Assembly: GCF_011064825.1 (NCBI RefSeq)
Contig: NZ_CP048751.1
Location: 3,286,001 to 3,350,000 of the forward strand
DNA length: 64,000 bases
Direction: 5' to 3'
Source: Brevundimonas mediterranea
Lineage (GTDB): Bacteria; Pseudomonadota; Alphaproteobacteria; Caulobacterales; Caulobacteraceae
The position numbers and the translations under genes were made by a program. The stretch's first letter is position 1. Each line of letters opens with the position of its first letter. The notes beneath the pieces are model-generated. The model searched no databases, was not told the origin of the DNA, and saw only the letters and a program-made list of their open reading frames with translations. This document shows, piece by piece, positions 1-8,828 of the stretch.

Positions 1-478
1 GCGCGGCCAGGCCGGCCCGCGCCGCCAGGGCGTAGCGCGCCAGATCATTCGCCCGTTCCGCCCCGGTCTCTGCATAGACATTGCGCGCCAGGGCCTCGGC
101 CAGCGCCGTCGCGTCGTCGTCGCGCAGCGGCGTCTCATAGGCGTTCATCCGCCCGTACAGGGCCTCGCCCAGCTTGCGCATCTTCTTGCCGACCGAGACG
201 TCGCCGACGCCTTCTTCGCGCAGCGCATGGTCCAGGGCCGAGACATAGGCGTCAAACAGGGCCTGGGCCGCGTCCCGCCCGGCCTCGGTGTTCTCGTCGC
301 GCAACCTCAGCACCAGCAGCAGCACGTGCAGCGTATAAAGCTCGAAGCGGGCGTCGATCCGGTCGGCCACGCCCAGACGCGTGTAGAAGCCGAGATGGCG
401 CGCCTGTTCCACCGCCAGGGCGTACAGGGCGTCGCCGATGCGGACGCCGGGCCGGGGTTTGAACAGGTATTTCAGCAT
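1..478 (-). CDS. Ubiquinol-cytochrome c chaperone family protein (partial, C-terminus off window)
   Basis: The gene reads leftward from ATG 478 (protein begins MLKYLFKPRPG) and has no stop before the left edge, so about 159 N-terminal residues are visible. The pattern of a short basic start, then a helical stretch with ARHLGFYTRLGV and ELYTLHVLLLVLRL, fits the CBP3/UQCC1-type chaperone family (Ubiq_cyt_C_chap), which helps assemble cytochrome b of the bc1 complex at the inner membrane. It is divergent from bamE, a pairing I recall from other alphaproteobacteria. No strong ribosome binding site is visible; an AAAAGGGG lies 12 bases upstream of the ATG. Confidence 0.82.
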   Translation of the reverse strand, partial: MLKYLFKPRPGVRIGDALYALAVEQARHLGFYTRLGVADRIDARFELYTLHVLLLVLRLRDENTEAGRDAAQALFDAYVSALDHALREEGVGDVSVGKKMRKLGEALYGRMNAYETPLRDDDATALAEALARNVYAETGAERANDLARYALAARAGLAA

Positions 479-569
479 GGTTTTATACGGCCCCTTTTCC
501 GCCGCGCCGTTGAACTAGGACGCAGGTCCGTCTAGGTCAAAGACCTTGTTCTCTCGCAGGCGCCCGATC

Positions 570-1049
570 ATGTCTCGTTTCGTCCCGCTTTTCGTCGCCG
601 TTTCCCTGGCCGGCCTGTCCGCCGCCTGCGCGCCCATGATCGGCTCCAACGGCTTCCAGGCCATCGACGCCAAGCCCCAGGACATCGTCGCGGGGACCGA
701 CACCAAGGAAACCGTCCTGGCCCGCCTCGGTTCGCCGTCGACCACCTCGACCTTCGAACCGGATCAGGTCTGGTACTACATCAGCCAGACGACCGAGAAA
801 TACACCTACAACCGCCCGGTCGTCGCCAGCCGCACCATCACCGAAGTCACCTTCGAGCCGAACGGCGACAAGGTCGCCGCCGTCCGCACCCTGGGCCTGG
901 CCGACGGCGAGCAGATCGCGATGAACCGGACCGAGACCCCGACCCGCGGCCGCGCCCTGACCGTGCTCGAACAGTTGCTGGGCAACGTCGGTCGCGGCCA
1001 GTTGCCGCGCACCGAGGACGACACCCCCGGCCAACGCCGCCCGGACTAG
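570..1049 (+). CDS. bamE: Outer membrane protein assembly factor BamE (SmpA/OmlA lipoprotein)
   Basis: A 159-residue protein from ATG 570. It has a hydrophobic signal segment ending LSAAC, so Cys20 would be lipidated and the protein anchored in the outer membrane. The SmpA/OmlA domain follows, with the typical pattern GTDTKETVLARLGSPS, then DQVWYYIS and EVTFEPNGDKV. BamE stabilises the BAM complex that inserts beta-barrel proteins. An in-frame TTG at 546 would add eight residues before the signal peptide; the ATG is preferred because it gives a normal lipoprotein signal. The gene is single and divergent from the bc1 chaperone gene. Confidence 0.93.
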   Translation: MSRFVPLFVAVSLAGLSAACAPMIGSNGFQAIDAKPQDIVAGTDTKETVLARLGSPSTTSTFEPDQVWYYISQTTEKYTYNRPVVASRTITEVTFEPNGDKVAAVRTLGLADGEQIAMNRTETPTRGRALTVLEQLLGNVGRGQLPRTEDDTPGQRRPD

Positions 1050-1084
1050 GGTCCGCCCGGACCAGGGTCCGACGCATCGCCGAA

Positions 1085-1118
1085 GAAAAAACGCCCCGGA
1101 GATCACTCTCCGGGGCGT
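1085..1118 (-). terminator. Rho-independent terminator of hppA
   Basis: A perfect 12-bp stem (1091-1102 with 1107-1118, ACGCCCCGGAGA and its complement) has a 4-base loop. Read leftward it is followed by a run of T (the A-run at 1086-1091 on the plus strand). It lies 13 bases beyond the hppA stop and faces the end of bamE, so it may also stop bamE transcripts, though the T-run favours the minus strand. Confidence 0.88.
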
Positions 1119-1130
1119 CTTCGTACAAGC

Positions 1131-3290
1131 TTAGCCGATATTTCCGCTCGCCAGCACCGCCAGCAGCAGCAGGGCGACGATATTGGTGATCTTGATCATC
1201 GGATTCACCGCCGGGCCGCTGGTGTCCTTGTAAGGATCCCCTACCGTATCGCCGGTCACGGCCGCCTTGTGGGCTTCGGAGCCCTTGCCGTGGACCACGC
1301 CGTTCTTGTCGGTGAAGCCTTCCTCGATCACCTTCTTGGCGTTGTCCCAGGCGCCGCCGCCCGAGGTCATCGAGATGGCGACGAACAGGCCGGTGACGAT
1401 CACCCCCATCAGCATGGCGCCCAGCGAGGCGAAGGCGTTGGCCTTGTCCGAAATCGCCAGCACCGCGGCGAACAGGACGATGGGCGACAGCACCGGCAAC
1501 AGCGACGGCACGATCATCTCGCGAATCGCCGCCTTGGTCAGGATGTCCACCGCCCGGCCGTACTCCGGCTTGACCTGATAGGTCATGATGCCGGGGTTCT
1601 CGCAGAACTGACGCCGCACCTCGGCCACCACGGCCTCGGCCGCGCGCCCGACCGCCATCATCGACATGCCGCCGAACAGGAAGGGCAGCAGCCCCCCGAA
1701 CAGCAGACCCACGACGACATAGGGGTTGGTCAGGTCGAAGGCGATCGCCCCCATGTCGGCGAAGAAGGGATAGTCCGCCGGATTGGCCGAGAAATACTGC
1801 AGGTCCGACGTATAGGCTGCGAACAGCACCAGGGCCCCCAGGCCGGCTGAACCGATGGCGTAGCCCTTGGTCACGGCCTTGGTGGTGTTGCCCACCGCGT
1901 CGAGCGCATCGGTCGACCGCCGCACCTCGCTGGGCAGGCCCGCCATCTCGGCGATCCCCCCGGCGTTGTCCGTCACCGGCCCGAAGGCGTCCAGCGCCAC
2001 GATCATCCCCGCCACGCCCAGCATGGTGGTGGTGGCGATGGCGATGCCGAACAGACCCGCCAGCTGGAAGCTGGCCACGATGCCGACGATGATCGTCAGG
2101 GCCGGAAGCGCCGTGGCCTCCAGCGAGACCGCCAGCCCCTGGATCACATTGGTCCCGTGACCCGAGACCGAGGCGTTGGCCACCGACTGCACCGGCCGGA
2201 ATTTCGACCCCGTGTAGTATTCCGTCACCACCACGATGGCCGCCGTCACCGCCAGCCCGACCATGCCGGACCAGAACAGGGCCATCGGCTGGATCGTCAG
2301 GCCGCTTCCGGTCACGATCGGCCCCGTCACCATCTGGTTGATCACCCACCAGACCGCGCCGATGGACAGGACGCCGGTCACGATCAGCCCCTGATACAGG
2401 GCGCCCATGATGTTCTGGCTCTTGCCCAGCCGCACGAAGAAGCTGCCGATGATCGAGGTGACGATACAGACTGCGCAGATCGCCAGCGGCAGCACCATCA
2501 GGGCGCCCACATAGGGCTGATCGCGGAAGAAGATGGCCGCCAGCACCATGGTCGCCACCGTCGTCACCGCATAGGTCTCGAACAGGTCGGCCGCCATGCC
2601 GGCGCAGTCGCCGACATTGTCGCCCACATTGTCGGCGATGGTCGCGGCGTTTCGGGGATCGTCCTCGGGGATGCCGGCCTCGACCTTGCCCACCATGTCG
2701 CCGCCCACGTCGGCGCCCTTGGTGAAGATGCCGCCGCCCAGACGGGCGAAGATCGAGATCAGCGAGGCGCCGAAGCCCAGGGCCACCAGACCGTCGATCA
2801 CCTCGCGGCTGGTCGAGCCCAGGCCCAGGTGATGGGTCAGCACGATAAAGTAGCCGGACACCCCGATCAGGGCGCCGCCCGCCACGAACATACCGGTGAT
2901 GGCGCCCGAGCGGAACGCCAGGTTCAGTCCCTTGGACAGGCTCTCGGACGCCGCCTGCGCCGTGCGCACATTGGCCCGCACCGAAATCAGCATGCCGGCG
3001 TAACCGGCGGCGCCCGACAGGACGGCCCCGATCACGAAGCCGACCGCCGCATAGACGCCGATCAGCAGATAGGCGGCGATCAGGATCACGACCCCGACCA
3101 TGCCGATCGTCATATATTGCCGCTTCAGATAGGCCGAGGCGCCTTCCTGAATGGCGGCCGCGATCTCTCGCATCTTGTCATTGCCGGTGCTCGCCCTCAT
3201 CAGCACGGCGGTCTGGGCGGCGCCGTACAGCACCGCCAGAACGCCTGCCGCGAAGACCAGCGTAAGTGAGTTCGTCATTGACGTTTCCAT
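1131..3290 (-). CDS. hppA: Membrane-bound proton-translocating pyrophosphatase, K+-independent type
   Basis: A 719-residue polytopic inner-membrane enzyme that couples pyrophosphate hydrolysis to proton pumping. The substrate site is visible as [14 protein letters not shown] (about 191-204) and DNVGDNVGD (220-228), with a second Asp-rich site near [12 protein letters not shown] (434-445). The motif GNTTK at 467-471 has Lys where K+-dependent enzymes have Ala, so this is predicted to work without potassium. The start is METSM at 3290; MTNSL at 3278 is a possible alternative, and both lie downstream of AAGG. It is a single gene with a strong terminator. Two palindromes lie in its upstream region (3420-3446). 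Confidence 0.97.
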   Translation of the reverse strand: METSMTNSLTLVFAAGVLAVLYGAAQTAVLMRASTGNDKMREIAAAIQEGASAYLKRQYMTIGMVGVVILIAAYLLIGVYAAVGFVIGAVLSGAAGYAGMLISVRANVRTAQAASESLSKGLNLAFRSGAITGMFVAGGALIGVSGYFIVLTHHLGLGSTSREVIDGLVALGFGASLISIFARLGGGIFTKGADVGGDMVGKVEAGIPEDDPRNAATIADNVGDNVGDCAGMAADLFETYAVTTVATMVLAAIFFRDQPYVGALMVLPLAICAVCIVTSIIGSFFVRLGKSQNIMGALYQGLIVTGVLSIGAVWWVINQMVTGPIVTGSGLTIQPMALFWSGMVGLAVTAAIVVVTEYYTGSKFRPVQSVANASVSGHGTNVIQGLAVSLEATALPALTIIVGIVASFQLAGLFGIAIATTTMLGVAGMIVALDAFGPVTDNAGGIAEMAGLPSEVRRSTDALDAVGNTTKAVTKGYAIGSAGLGALVLFAAYTSDLQYFSANPADYPFFADMGAIAFDLTNPYVVVGLLFGGLLPFLFGGMSMMAVGRAAEAVVAEVRRQFCENPGIMTYQVKPEYGRAVDILTKAAIREMIVPSLLPVLSPIVLFAAVLAISDKANAFASLGAMLMGVIVTGLFVAISMTSGGGAWDNAKKVIEEGFTDKNGVVHGKGSEAHKAAVTGDTVGDPYKDTSGPAVNPMIKITNIVALLLLAVLASGNIG

Positions 3291-3419
3291 GCCCTTGCAA
3301 CAAGCGCACGGATCCTTGCGACGGCGGGCGTTATCGCCTCTGTCCGACGTCCGGTCCCCCCGAGCGCGGCGGACGCGTCAGTGCGTCCCTTGGGATTTGC
3401 AGAGGGAGCGTGTCATGGG

Positions 3420-3446
3420 CGTCAAGTTGACGCAACCATGGTTGCG
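3420..3446. repeat. Two overlapping palindromes upstream of hppA
   Basis: CGTCAA-G-TTGACG (3420-3432) is immediately followed, with two bases shared, by the perfect 16-base palindrome CGCAACCATGGTTGCG (3431-3446). They sit just past the stop of the leftward Tat-type gene (3452) and 130 bases before the hppA start. They could form a hairpin ending the riboflavin operon or serve as an operator for hppA; there is no T-run to make a standard terminator. Confidence 0.55.
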
Positions 3447-3451
3447 GACCT

Positions 3452-3883
3452 TCAGACGCCCGGCGTCATGCCCGCGCGCAGGCGCGGGTTTTGGGCGATG
3501 ATCTCGGCCCGTGCGACGGAGCCCCGTCCAGAGATCGCGTTCGCAGCCGCGACCAGGGCCGCAGACATCCGGTTTTCGTCCAGCCGCGTCCAGTCGCCCG
3601 CAACAGTGAAGGGGGTGCGGTGGGCCGCCTTGACCAGGGCGTCGCGGAAGAACGCCTCCTTAGGCCGCATCTGCTCGACCGTCTTGCCCCCGCCGATATG
3701 CAGCTTCAGCGAGACGAAGACGTAGTTTCTAAGGCGACCGTCGGCGATCACCGGCAGGCCGACGCCGGGGATGCTCAAGGCCGGGGCCTCGGCGGGGGTC
3801 TTGCTGGATGAGGCCTGGGCCGATGTAGCAGCGACGCCGGCCAGGGCGACTGTTCCAGACGTGATCAAGGTTCTGCGATCCAT
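3452..3883 (-). CDS. Exported protein with Tat-like signal, weak FliL-like C-terminal region
   Basis: About 143 residues from ATG 3883 (an in-frame GTG at 3892 would add three). The N-terminus has a twin arginine (MDRRTLITSG) and an Ala-rich hydrophobic stretch ending SAQA, so Tat-type export to the periplasm is likely. The rest, with VFVSLKLHI, RDALVKAAHRTPF and a C-terminal AEIIAQNPRLR, loosely resembles the periplasmic FliL-type fold, but no flagellar gene is nearby. It lies 43 bases after thiL and may be the last gene of the riboflavin operon. The function is unknown. Confidence 0.7.
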   Translation of the reverse strand: MDRRTLITSGTVALAGVAATSAQASSSKTPAEAPALSIPGVGLPVIADGRLRNYVFVSLKLHIGGGKTVEQMRPKEAFFRDALVKAAHRTPFTVAGDWTRLDENRMSAALVAAANAISGRGSVARAEIIAQNPRLRAGMTPGV

Positions 3884-3926
3884 AACCGCCACCCTAGCGG
3901 TGCGCGGTTAGGATTGTGTTGCCGGT

Positions 3927-4916
3927 TCAGCCATGGGTCCAGCCGCGCCGCGCCAGCTCTATCCGCCGTCCCCCATAGTCGACCGCAACGCCCTCGCCCG
4001 CCGTAACCGCCCCGATCCGGGTCAGGCGCAGCAGGCGGCGTTCGGCCTCGCGACGCAGGGTCTCTTCATGGCGGGGGTGGGCGGTGAAGACGATCTGGTA
4101 GTCGTCGCCGCCGGTCGCCAGGTCCTCCAGCGCCGCCTGCGGATCGACCCGGTCCTCGAACCAGGCCTGGGCGGCGGCGGACAGGGGCAGGACGCTGAGG
4201 TTCAGGGCAATGCCGACGCCGCTGGCCTTGGCGATATGGTTCAGGTCCGCCGCCAGACCGTCGGACACGTCCGCCGCCGCCGTCGCCAGGTTCCGGACGA
4301 CATCGGCGAAATCCAGCCTCGGCATGGGGGTGCGGTAATGGTCGATCAGGCGCGCAAGCCGTTCGGCGTCCAGCTTCAGCTTGGCTTGCGCCGCCTGAAG
4401 CCCCAGCAGGCCATCGCCGATGGTTCCGGTGACGAAGACCAGGTCTCCCACCTGGGCGCCCGCGCGCGACACCGCCTCACCCGCCGGAACCCAGCCCAGG
4501 GCGGTCAGGGAGAACACCGCCGGCCCCGGCGTCCTGACCGTGTCGCCGCCCATCAGAAACACCCCGAACAGGGCCTGATCCTGCGCCAACCCGGCCGCAA
4601 AGGCCTCGCGTTCGGGCCAGCCGCAGCGGTCCGACCAGCAGCAGGCCAGCAGATAGCCGAAAGGCTCGGAGCCCTTGGCGGCCAGGTCCGACAGGTTCAC
4701 CCGCAGCAGCTTCTTGGCCACGGTCTCCAGCGGATCGTCGGGCAGGAAATGCACGCCCTCGACGATGACGTCCTTGGTCAGGACCAGGTCGTAACCGGGC
4801 CGGGACGGCAGCACCGCCACATCATCGGCCAGCCCCCTGCCCCATTCGGGATGGGCCAGGGGCCGCAGCAGCCTCTCGATCGTCTCGAATTCGCCCGCGA
4901 CGTCGAGCGACGGCAT
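3927..4916 (-). CDS. thiL: Thiamine-phosphate kinase
   Basis: A 329-residue cytoplasmic enzyme that phosphorylates thiamine phosphate to thiamine diphosphate with ATP. The PurM/AIR-synthase-like N-terminal half shows the metal and nucleotide signature GLADDVAVL, KDVIVEGVHF and VNLSDLAAKG; the C-terminal half has DVSDGLAADLNHIAK and TGGDDYQIVF. The start ATG 4916 overlaps the nusB stop by one base (TAATG), so translation is probably coupled. ThiL after nusB at the end of a riboflavin operon is a common proteobacterial arrangement. Confidence 0.96.
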   Translation of the reverse strand: MPSLDVAGEFETIERLLRPLAHPEWGRGLADDVAVLPSRPGYDLVLTKDVIVEGVHFLPDDPLETVAKKLLRVNLSDLAAKGSEPFGYLLACCWSDRCGWPEREAFAAGLAQDQALFGVFLMGGDTVRTPGPAVFSLTALGWVPAGEAVSRAGAQVGDLVFVTGTIGDGLLGLQAAQAKLKLDAERLARLIDHYRTPMPRLDFADVVRNLATAAADVSDGLAADLNHIAKASGVGIALNLSVLPLSAAAQAWFEDRVDPQAALEDLATGGDDYQIVFTAHPRHEETLRREAERRLLRLTRIGAVTAGEGVAVDYGGRRIELARRGWTHG

Positions 4917-5440
4917 TATTTGCGCGTGTCTCTGGACACGCCGTCCAGCGCCGCATTGACGAACCGCGCCTCGGAGTCGTCGAAGAAGGCCTTGGCCAGT
5001 TCGACATATTCGTCGATCACGACCTCGCGCGGCGTCTCCGGGTGTTTGATCAACTCCCAGGCGCCCGAGCGCAGGAGGGCGCGCAGGGTGGCGTCGATCC
5101 GCTCCAGCTTCCAGTTGGACGCCAGGCGGGCCTTGATCGCCGTGTCGATGTCGCGCTGGCTCTCGATTACGCCCCGCACGATGTCGGCGAAATAGGCTTC
5201 GTCGGCCTCGGCCAGGGCCTCGCCCTCGATATCCGTATCGAAGCGGAAGTTGGCGAATTCGGTGATCACCGTCTCAACGCCCTCGCCCGCCAGCTCCATC
5301 TGGTACAGGGCCTGGACGGCGGCGAGACGCGACACGGTGCGCGCACGGCGCTGTTTGGAGCTGAGATGAGGCTCGGCCCGCTGCTTCTCGGCCTCGGCCA
5401 GTTGTTCGAGGACGGCTTTGACGCTGTTCGGTTCAGTCAT
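4916..5440 (-). CDS. nusB: Transcription antitermination factor NusB
   Basis: A 174-residue all-helical RNA-binding protein that joins NusE (S10) on boxA in rRNA antitermination. The NusB fold starts around residue 30 ([20 protein letters not shown]) and ends with the conserved [14 protein letters not shown] and [10 protein letters not shown]. It has an N-terminal extension of about 28 residues. Its ATG overlaps the ribH stop (ATGA) and its stop overlaps thiL (TAATG), so it is translated within the riboflavin operon. The ribH-nusB pairing is classical. Confidence 0.96.
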   Translation of the reverse strand: MTEPNSVKAVLEQLAEAEKQRAEPHLSSKQRRARTVSRLAAVQALYQMELAGEGVETVITEFANFRFDTDIEGEALAEADEAYFADIVRGVIESQRDIDTAIKARLASNWKLERIDATLRALLRSGAWELIKHPETPREVVIDEYVELAKAFFDDSEARFVNAALDGVSRDTRK

Positions 5441-5898
5441 GCGCCGAGGCCTAGCCGCAACCGCTTCTTCAATGCAATGAGCTCGAGACAGGCTTTGGCC
5501 GCCCCGCCCCCCTTATCCCCTTCGGAAAGCCGCGCCCGGGCCCAGGCCTGGTCTTCGTCCTCGGTCGTCAGGATGCCGTTGCCGATCAGCAGTCCCTTGA
5601 CGCCCAGGGCCATAAGGCCGGCCGCCGACTGGTCCGAGACGATCTCGAAATGATAGGTCTCGCCGCGGATCACGCAGCCCAGGGCGACATAGCCGTCGTA
5701 ACGGGGCGCGGTCGGGAACCGTCCGGCCTCCTCGGCCATGGCGATGACGGCCGGGATCTCCAGGGCGCCCGGCACGGTGACGACGTCGAACTCGGCGCCG
5801 CGCGCCTTCAACGTCTCCTTGGCGCCCTCCAGCAGGGCGTCGGCCAATTCGTCGTAGAAGCGCGCCTCGACGATCAGAATACGGGGGGCCTCGGTCAC
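5437..5898 (-). CDS. ribH: 6,7-dimethyl-8-ribityllumazine synthase
   Basis: A 153-residue enzyme that condenses 3,4-dihydroxybutanone 4-phosphate with the ribitylamino-uracil to give lumazine, the penultimate riboflavin step. Seen motifs are [26 protein letters not shown], and the substrate loop [15 protein letters not shown] followed by GNGILT. It begins with GTG 5898, which overlaps the ribB stop (GTGA). Its stop overlaps nusB. The length is normal for the icosahedral RibH type. Confidence 0.96.
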   Translation of the reverse strand: MTEAPRILIVEARFYDELADALLEGAKETLKARGAEFDVVTVPGALEIPAVIAMAEEAGRFPTAPRYDGYVALGCVIRGETYHFEIVSDQSAAGLMALGVKGLLIGNGILTTEDEDQAWARARLSEGDKGGGAAKACLELIALKKRLRLGLGA

Positions 5899-7028
5899 GC
5901 CTTGTCTTCTCCATCCATGTCGCGCCAGCCGACGATGCGCAGGCCATAGCCCTCAAGCGCCGTCGGTTCAGGCCGCGTCGAACTCATCACGATCATGTCT
6001 CTGACGCCCAGGTCCAGCAGGATCTGCGCGCCGACGCCATAGGCCCGCAGCGACCGGTCCACCGCCGCAGGCTTGTCCACGCCCGCGAGACGCTCCGCCA
6101 GCGAGGTCAACGACGGATCACGGAGGAAGACGACCACGCCCGGACCGTCGTGGTCGGTGATCTGTTTCAGGGCCTTGGGCACATAGTCCTGGCGCGTCTC
6201 GACATGGCCCAGCAGGTCGCAGGCGAAGTCCACCTGGTGCATCCGCACCAGGGTCGGCTTGGACGGATCGATCTTGCCGTGGACCAGGGCGATATGCTCG
6301 GCGCCCTCGATGGTGTTCCGATACAGCATCAGGCGGAACGGCCCGCCGTGGACGCTCTCGAACGGCGTATCCATGATCCGTTCGACGAACCGCTCGGTGC
6401 GGCGGCGATAGGCGATCAGGTCGGCGATGGTGCCGATCTTCAGCCCGTGCAGCTGGGCGAAGGCGACCAGATCGGGCATCCGCGCCATCTCGCCGTCGTC
6501 CTTGATGATCTCGCAGATGACCCCCGCGGGGGTCAGGCCCGCCATGCGGCTGATGTCCACGGCGGCCTCAGTATGGCCGGCGCGGACCAGAACCCCGCCG
6601 TCGCGCGCCACCAGGGGGAAGATGTGGCCGGGCGAGACGATGTCGTCCATGCCCTTAGAGGCGTCGGTGGCCACATGAATGGTGCGCGACCGGTCGGCCG
6701 CCGAAATCCCCGTGGTCACGCCCTCCTTGGCCTCAATCGAAACGGTGAAGGCGGTCTTCATGCTCTCACGATTGTCGGCCGCCATCGGCGGCAGCCGCAA
6801 CTGATTGGCCCGCTCGGCCGTCAGGGCCAGGCACACCAGCCCGCGGGCCTGGCGGATCATGAAATTGATCTGGTCGGGGGTCGCGAACTGGGCGGGGATG
6901 ATGATGTCCCCCTCGTTCTCGCGGTCCTCGGCGTCCACCAGGATGTAGGGACGGCCGTTGCGGGCGTCCTCAAGAATGTCCTCGATGGGACTGATCGGGC
7001 TGTCGTTCATGTTTGCGGCCAATTGCAT
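5895..7028 (-). CDS. ribB: 3,4-dihydroxy-2-butanone 4-phosphate synthase with degenerate GTP cyclohydrolase II-like domain
   Basis: 377 residues from ATG 7028, chosen because it overlaps the ribE stop (ATGA) and has AGGAG eight bases upstream; MNDSPIS at 7010 is a weaker alternative. The N-terminal half is a complete RibB domain ([44 protein letters not shown]). The C-terminal half aligns in position with GTP cyclohydrolase II but reads [13 protein letters not shown] where active enzymes have the Cys-rich zinc site, so the three zinc cysteines are missing. It probably supplies only the butanone phosphate branch; an active RibA would have to be elsewhere. Confidence 0.93.
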   Translation of the reverse strand: MQLAANMNDSPISPIEDILEDARNGRPYILVDAEDRENEGDIIIPAQFATPDQINFMIRQARGLVCLALTAERANQLRLPPMAADNRESMKTAFTVSIEAKEGVTTGISAADRSRTIHVATDASKGMDDIVSPGHIFPLVARDGGVLVRAGHTEAAVDISRMAGLTPAGVICEIIKDDGEMARMPDLVAFAQLHGLKIGTIADLIAYRRRTERFVERIMDTPFESVHGGPFRLMLYRNTIEGAEHIALVHGKIDPSKPTLVRMHQVDFACDLLGHVETRQDYVPKALKQITDHDGPGVVVFLRDPSLTSLAERLAGVDKPAAVDRSLRAYGVGAQILLDLGVRDMIVMSSTRPEPTALEGYGLRIVGWRDMDGEDKA

Positions 7029-7618
7029 CACGCCGTCTCCTGCCACCGCGCGAGGTATCGCGCCAGCATGTCGATCTCGAGATTGACCGGATCGCCCGCC
7101 TTCAGACGGCCCAGGGTCGTCACATCCCACGTATGCGGAATGATATTCAACGAAAACACCTGCCCCGCGACGCTGTTCACCGTCAGGGACACCCCGTCCA
7201 CGGTGATCGAGCCCTTGGCGGCGATATAGCGGTGAAGGGGCGCCGGCGCCTCGACCTCGAGCCGGTGCGACCCGCCCTCCGGCGTGATCGACACGACGCG
7301 GCCCAGGCCGTCGACATGGCCCGACACCACATGGCCGCCCATCTCGTCGCCCAGCTTGGCCGCCCGCTCCAGATTGATCCCGTCGCCGGCCTTCCAGCCG
7401 CCCAGGGTCGTCTTGGACAGGGTCTCGTTCGACACCTCGACCGCGAACCAATCCGTCCCCTTCTCCGTCACCGTCAGGCAGCAGCCCGCGTGGCTGATCG
7501 AGGCGCCCAGGTCGATCCCGGACACGTCCCAGGCGGTCTGGATCTCATAGCGGCGATCCCGCTCCGTCTCGCGGACGTCGCGAACGCGCCCGATGTCGGT
7601 GACGATTCCGGTGAACAT
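7028..7618 (-). CDS. ribE: Riboflavin synthase, alpha subunit
   Basis: 196 residues from ATG 7618 (MFTGIV, the invariant start of the family, with GGAG five bases upstream). It has two tandem lumazine-binding barrels: the first with GASISHAGCCLTV, the second with GSITVDGVSLTVNSV. It dismutates two lumazines into riboflavin and recycled ribitylamino-uracil. It overlaps ribB by four bases. The 90-base gap upstream, separating it from ribD, carries a short tandem repeat and could hold a second promoter. Confidence 0.95.
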   Translation of the reverse strand: MFTGIVTDIGRVRDVRETERDRRYEIQTAWDVSGIDLGASISHAGCCLTVTEKGTDWFAVEVSNETLSKTTLGGWKAGDGINLERAAKLGDEMGGHVVSGHVDGLGRVVSITPEGGSHRLEVEAPAPLHRYIAAKGSITVDGVSLTVNSVAGQVFSLNIIPHTWDVTTLGRLKAGDPVNLEIDMLARYLARWQETA

Positions 7619-7652
7619 TTCGGCTCCGGTCCCTTCCGGACCCAAAAAACAC

Positions 7653-7679
7653 AGTCTGAATAGTCTGAATTGTCTGAAA
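7653..7679. repeat. Three copies of a 9-base tandem repeat upstream of ribE
   Basis: AGTCTGAAT occurs twice in a row followed by TGTCTGAAA, in the 90-base gap between ribD and ribE, 35 bases before the ribE start. It is AT-rich compared with its surroundings. It could bind a regulator or be a slipped repeat. I did not recognise an FMN riboswitch in this gap. Confidence 0.6.
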
Positions 7680-7708
7680 TCGACCGGCGAAAACGTCCGG
7701 CGGGGGCG

Positions 7709-8335
7709 TCACGATCGCTCGTAGCGCTCCCACAGATCGTCTCCGACGGGCATGACGCCCAGGCGACGGAACTTGGGGGCGTCGGCCAGCTTTGCAAGAG
7801 CAAGGGCCGCCACGCAGGGCCGCCCCTCCCCGCCCAGCAGGATCGGCGCCCGGAACCACTCCAGCCGGTCCACAGCCCCGGCCCTCAGGAAGGCGGCCGC
7901 GACCTGGCCCCCGCCCTCGATCAGCACCGAGTCCACGCCCGCCGCCTTCAGCGCCTTCAGCACAGCCGGGATCGCCGGACGCCCGTCCTCGTCTTCGGCC
8001 TCGACCCGCCGCACCTGGGCTGCGCCGACGGGCTGCGGCTCGACCGCCGTCAGGATCAGGGTGTTCTCGCCTGCCAGTTTCGCTGTCGCCGGCGTGCGCA
8101 GCCGACTGTCCAGGACCACCCGCAGCGGCTGGTCCACGCTGCGCCCCGGCAGACGCGCGGTCAGTTCGGGGTCGTCCTTCAGCACCGTCTCGACGCCCAC
8201 CAGAATGGCGTCATGGCCGGCGCGCAGCCGATGGCCTTCCAGCCGCGCCGCCTCGCCGGTGATCCACCGGCTTTCGCCCGTGGCCGTGGCGATACGCCCG
8301 TCCAGCGACGTGGCCAGCTTCAGGGTGACGCGCAT
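7709..8335 (-). CDS. ribD: RibD-type pyrimidine reductase, reductase domain only
   Basis: 208 residues. The whole protein matches the C-terminal reductase half of RibD: VTLKLATSLDGRIATATGES, the conserved WITGEAAR, DAILVGVETVLKDDP, and SVLIEGGGQVAAAFL. This half reduces the ribosylamino-pyrimidine with NADPH. The N-terminal zinc deaminase domain that normally precedes it is absent: the ATG at 8335 overlaps the nrdR stop by one base (TGATG), leaving no room for it. The deaminase must be encoded elsewhere. Position inside the rib operon supports a riboflavin role over a generic dihydrofolate-reductase-like one. Confidence 0.88.
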   Translation of the reverse strand: MRVTLKLATSLDGRIATATGESRWITGEAARLEGHRLRAGHDAILVGVETVLKDDPELTARLPGRSVDQPLRVVLDSRLRTPATAKLAGENTLILTAVEPQPVGAAQVRRVEAEDEDGRPAIPAVLKALKAAGVDSVLIEGGGQVAAAFLRAGAVDRLEWFRAPILLGGEGRPCVAALALAKLADAPKFRRLGVMPVGDDLWERYERS

Positions 8336-8820
8336 CAGGCCTTGTCGGAGGGCTCGTCGAAGCCCCCGTCGGCAAAACCTTCGGCGCCCAGGAATTTGGC
8401 GAAATCGCCGGTATGGCGGAAGTCCTTGTAGACCGAGGCGTAGCGGACATAGGCCACCTCATCCACGCCCTTCAGGGCCTTCATGATGAAGTCCCCGACC
8501 GTGCTCGACGGCACCTCGGTCTCGCCCAGGCTCTCCAGCTGGCGCACGATCCGGTTGACCATCTGCTCGACCTGTTCGGGCTGGACCGGCCGTTTGCGCA
8601 GGGCCACGCCCAGCGACCGCTCCAGCTTGTCGCGGTCGAACGGCGTGCGCCGCCCGTTGCGCTTCAGGATCACCAGTTCGCGCAGTTGCACCCGTTCGAA
8701 GGTGGTGAAGCGCCCGTTGCAGTTCGGACAGGATCGACGGCGTCGGATCGCCGAGCCGTCGTCCGACGGCCGGCTGTCCTTAACCTGGGTGTCCTGATGA
8801 CCGCAGAAGGGGCACTTCAT
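8335..8820 (-). CDS. nrdR: Transcriptional repressor NrdR
   Basis: A 161-residue zinc-ribbon plus ATP-cone repressor that senses ATP/dATP and controls ribonucleotide reductase genes. The zinc ribbon has Cys3, Cys6, Cys31 and Cys34 (CPFC and CPNC) followed by the RF-TFERV signature; the ATP-cone starts near residue 48 with [18 protein letters not shown]. It starts eight bases after glyA and overlaps ribD. The glyA-nrdR-rib-nusB order is widespread in proteobacteria. Confidence 0.97.
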   Translation of the reverse strand: MKCPFCGHQDTQVKDSRPSDDGSAIRRRRSCPNCNGRFTTFERVQLRELVILKRNGRRTPFDRDKLERSLGVALRKRPVQPEQVEQMVNRIVRQLESLGETEVPSSTVGDFIMKALKGVDEVAYVRYASVYKDFRHTGDFAKFLGAEGFADGGFDEPSDKA

Positions 8821-8828
8821 CGGTCAGA

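Noticed and set aside
546-569. TTG start for bamE
   Set aside because: It would place eight Arg-rich residues before the signal peptide; ATG 570 gives a normal lipoprotein signal.
2157-3269. Long open frames opposite hppA and other real genes
   Set aside because: High GC content leaves long open frames on the opposite strand. Their translations are His/Gln/Arg-rich and low in normal protein features, and they mirror well-identified genes.
7619-7708. FMN riboswitch upstream of ribE
   Set aside because: The gap has short hairpins and a tandem repeat, but the conserved RFN-element boxes and multi-stem junction cannot be traced.
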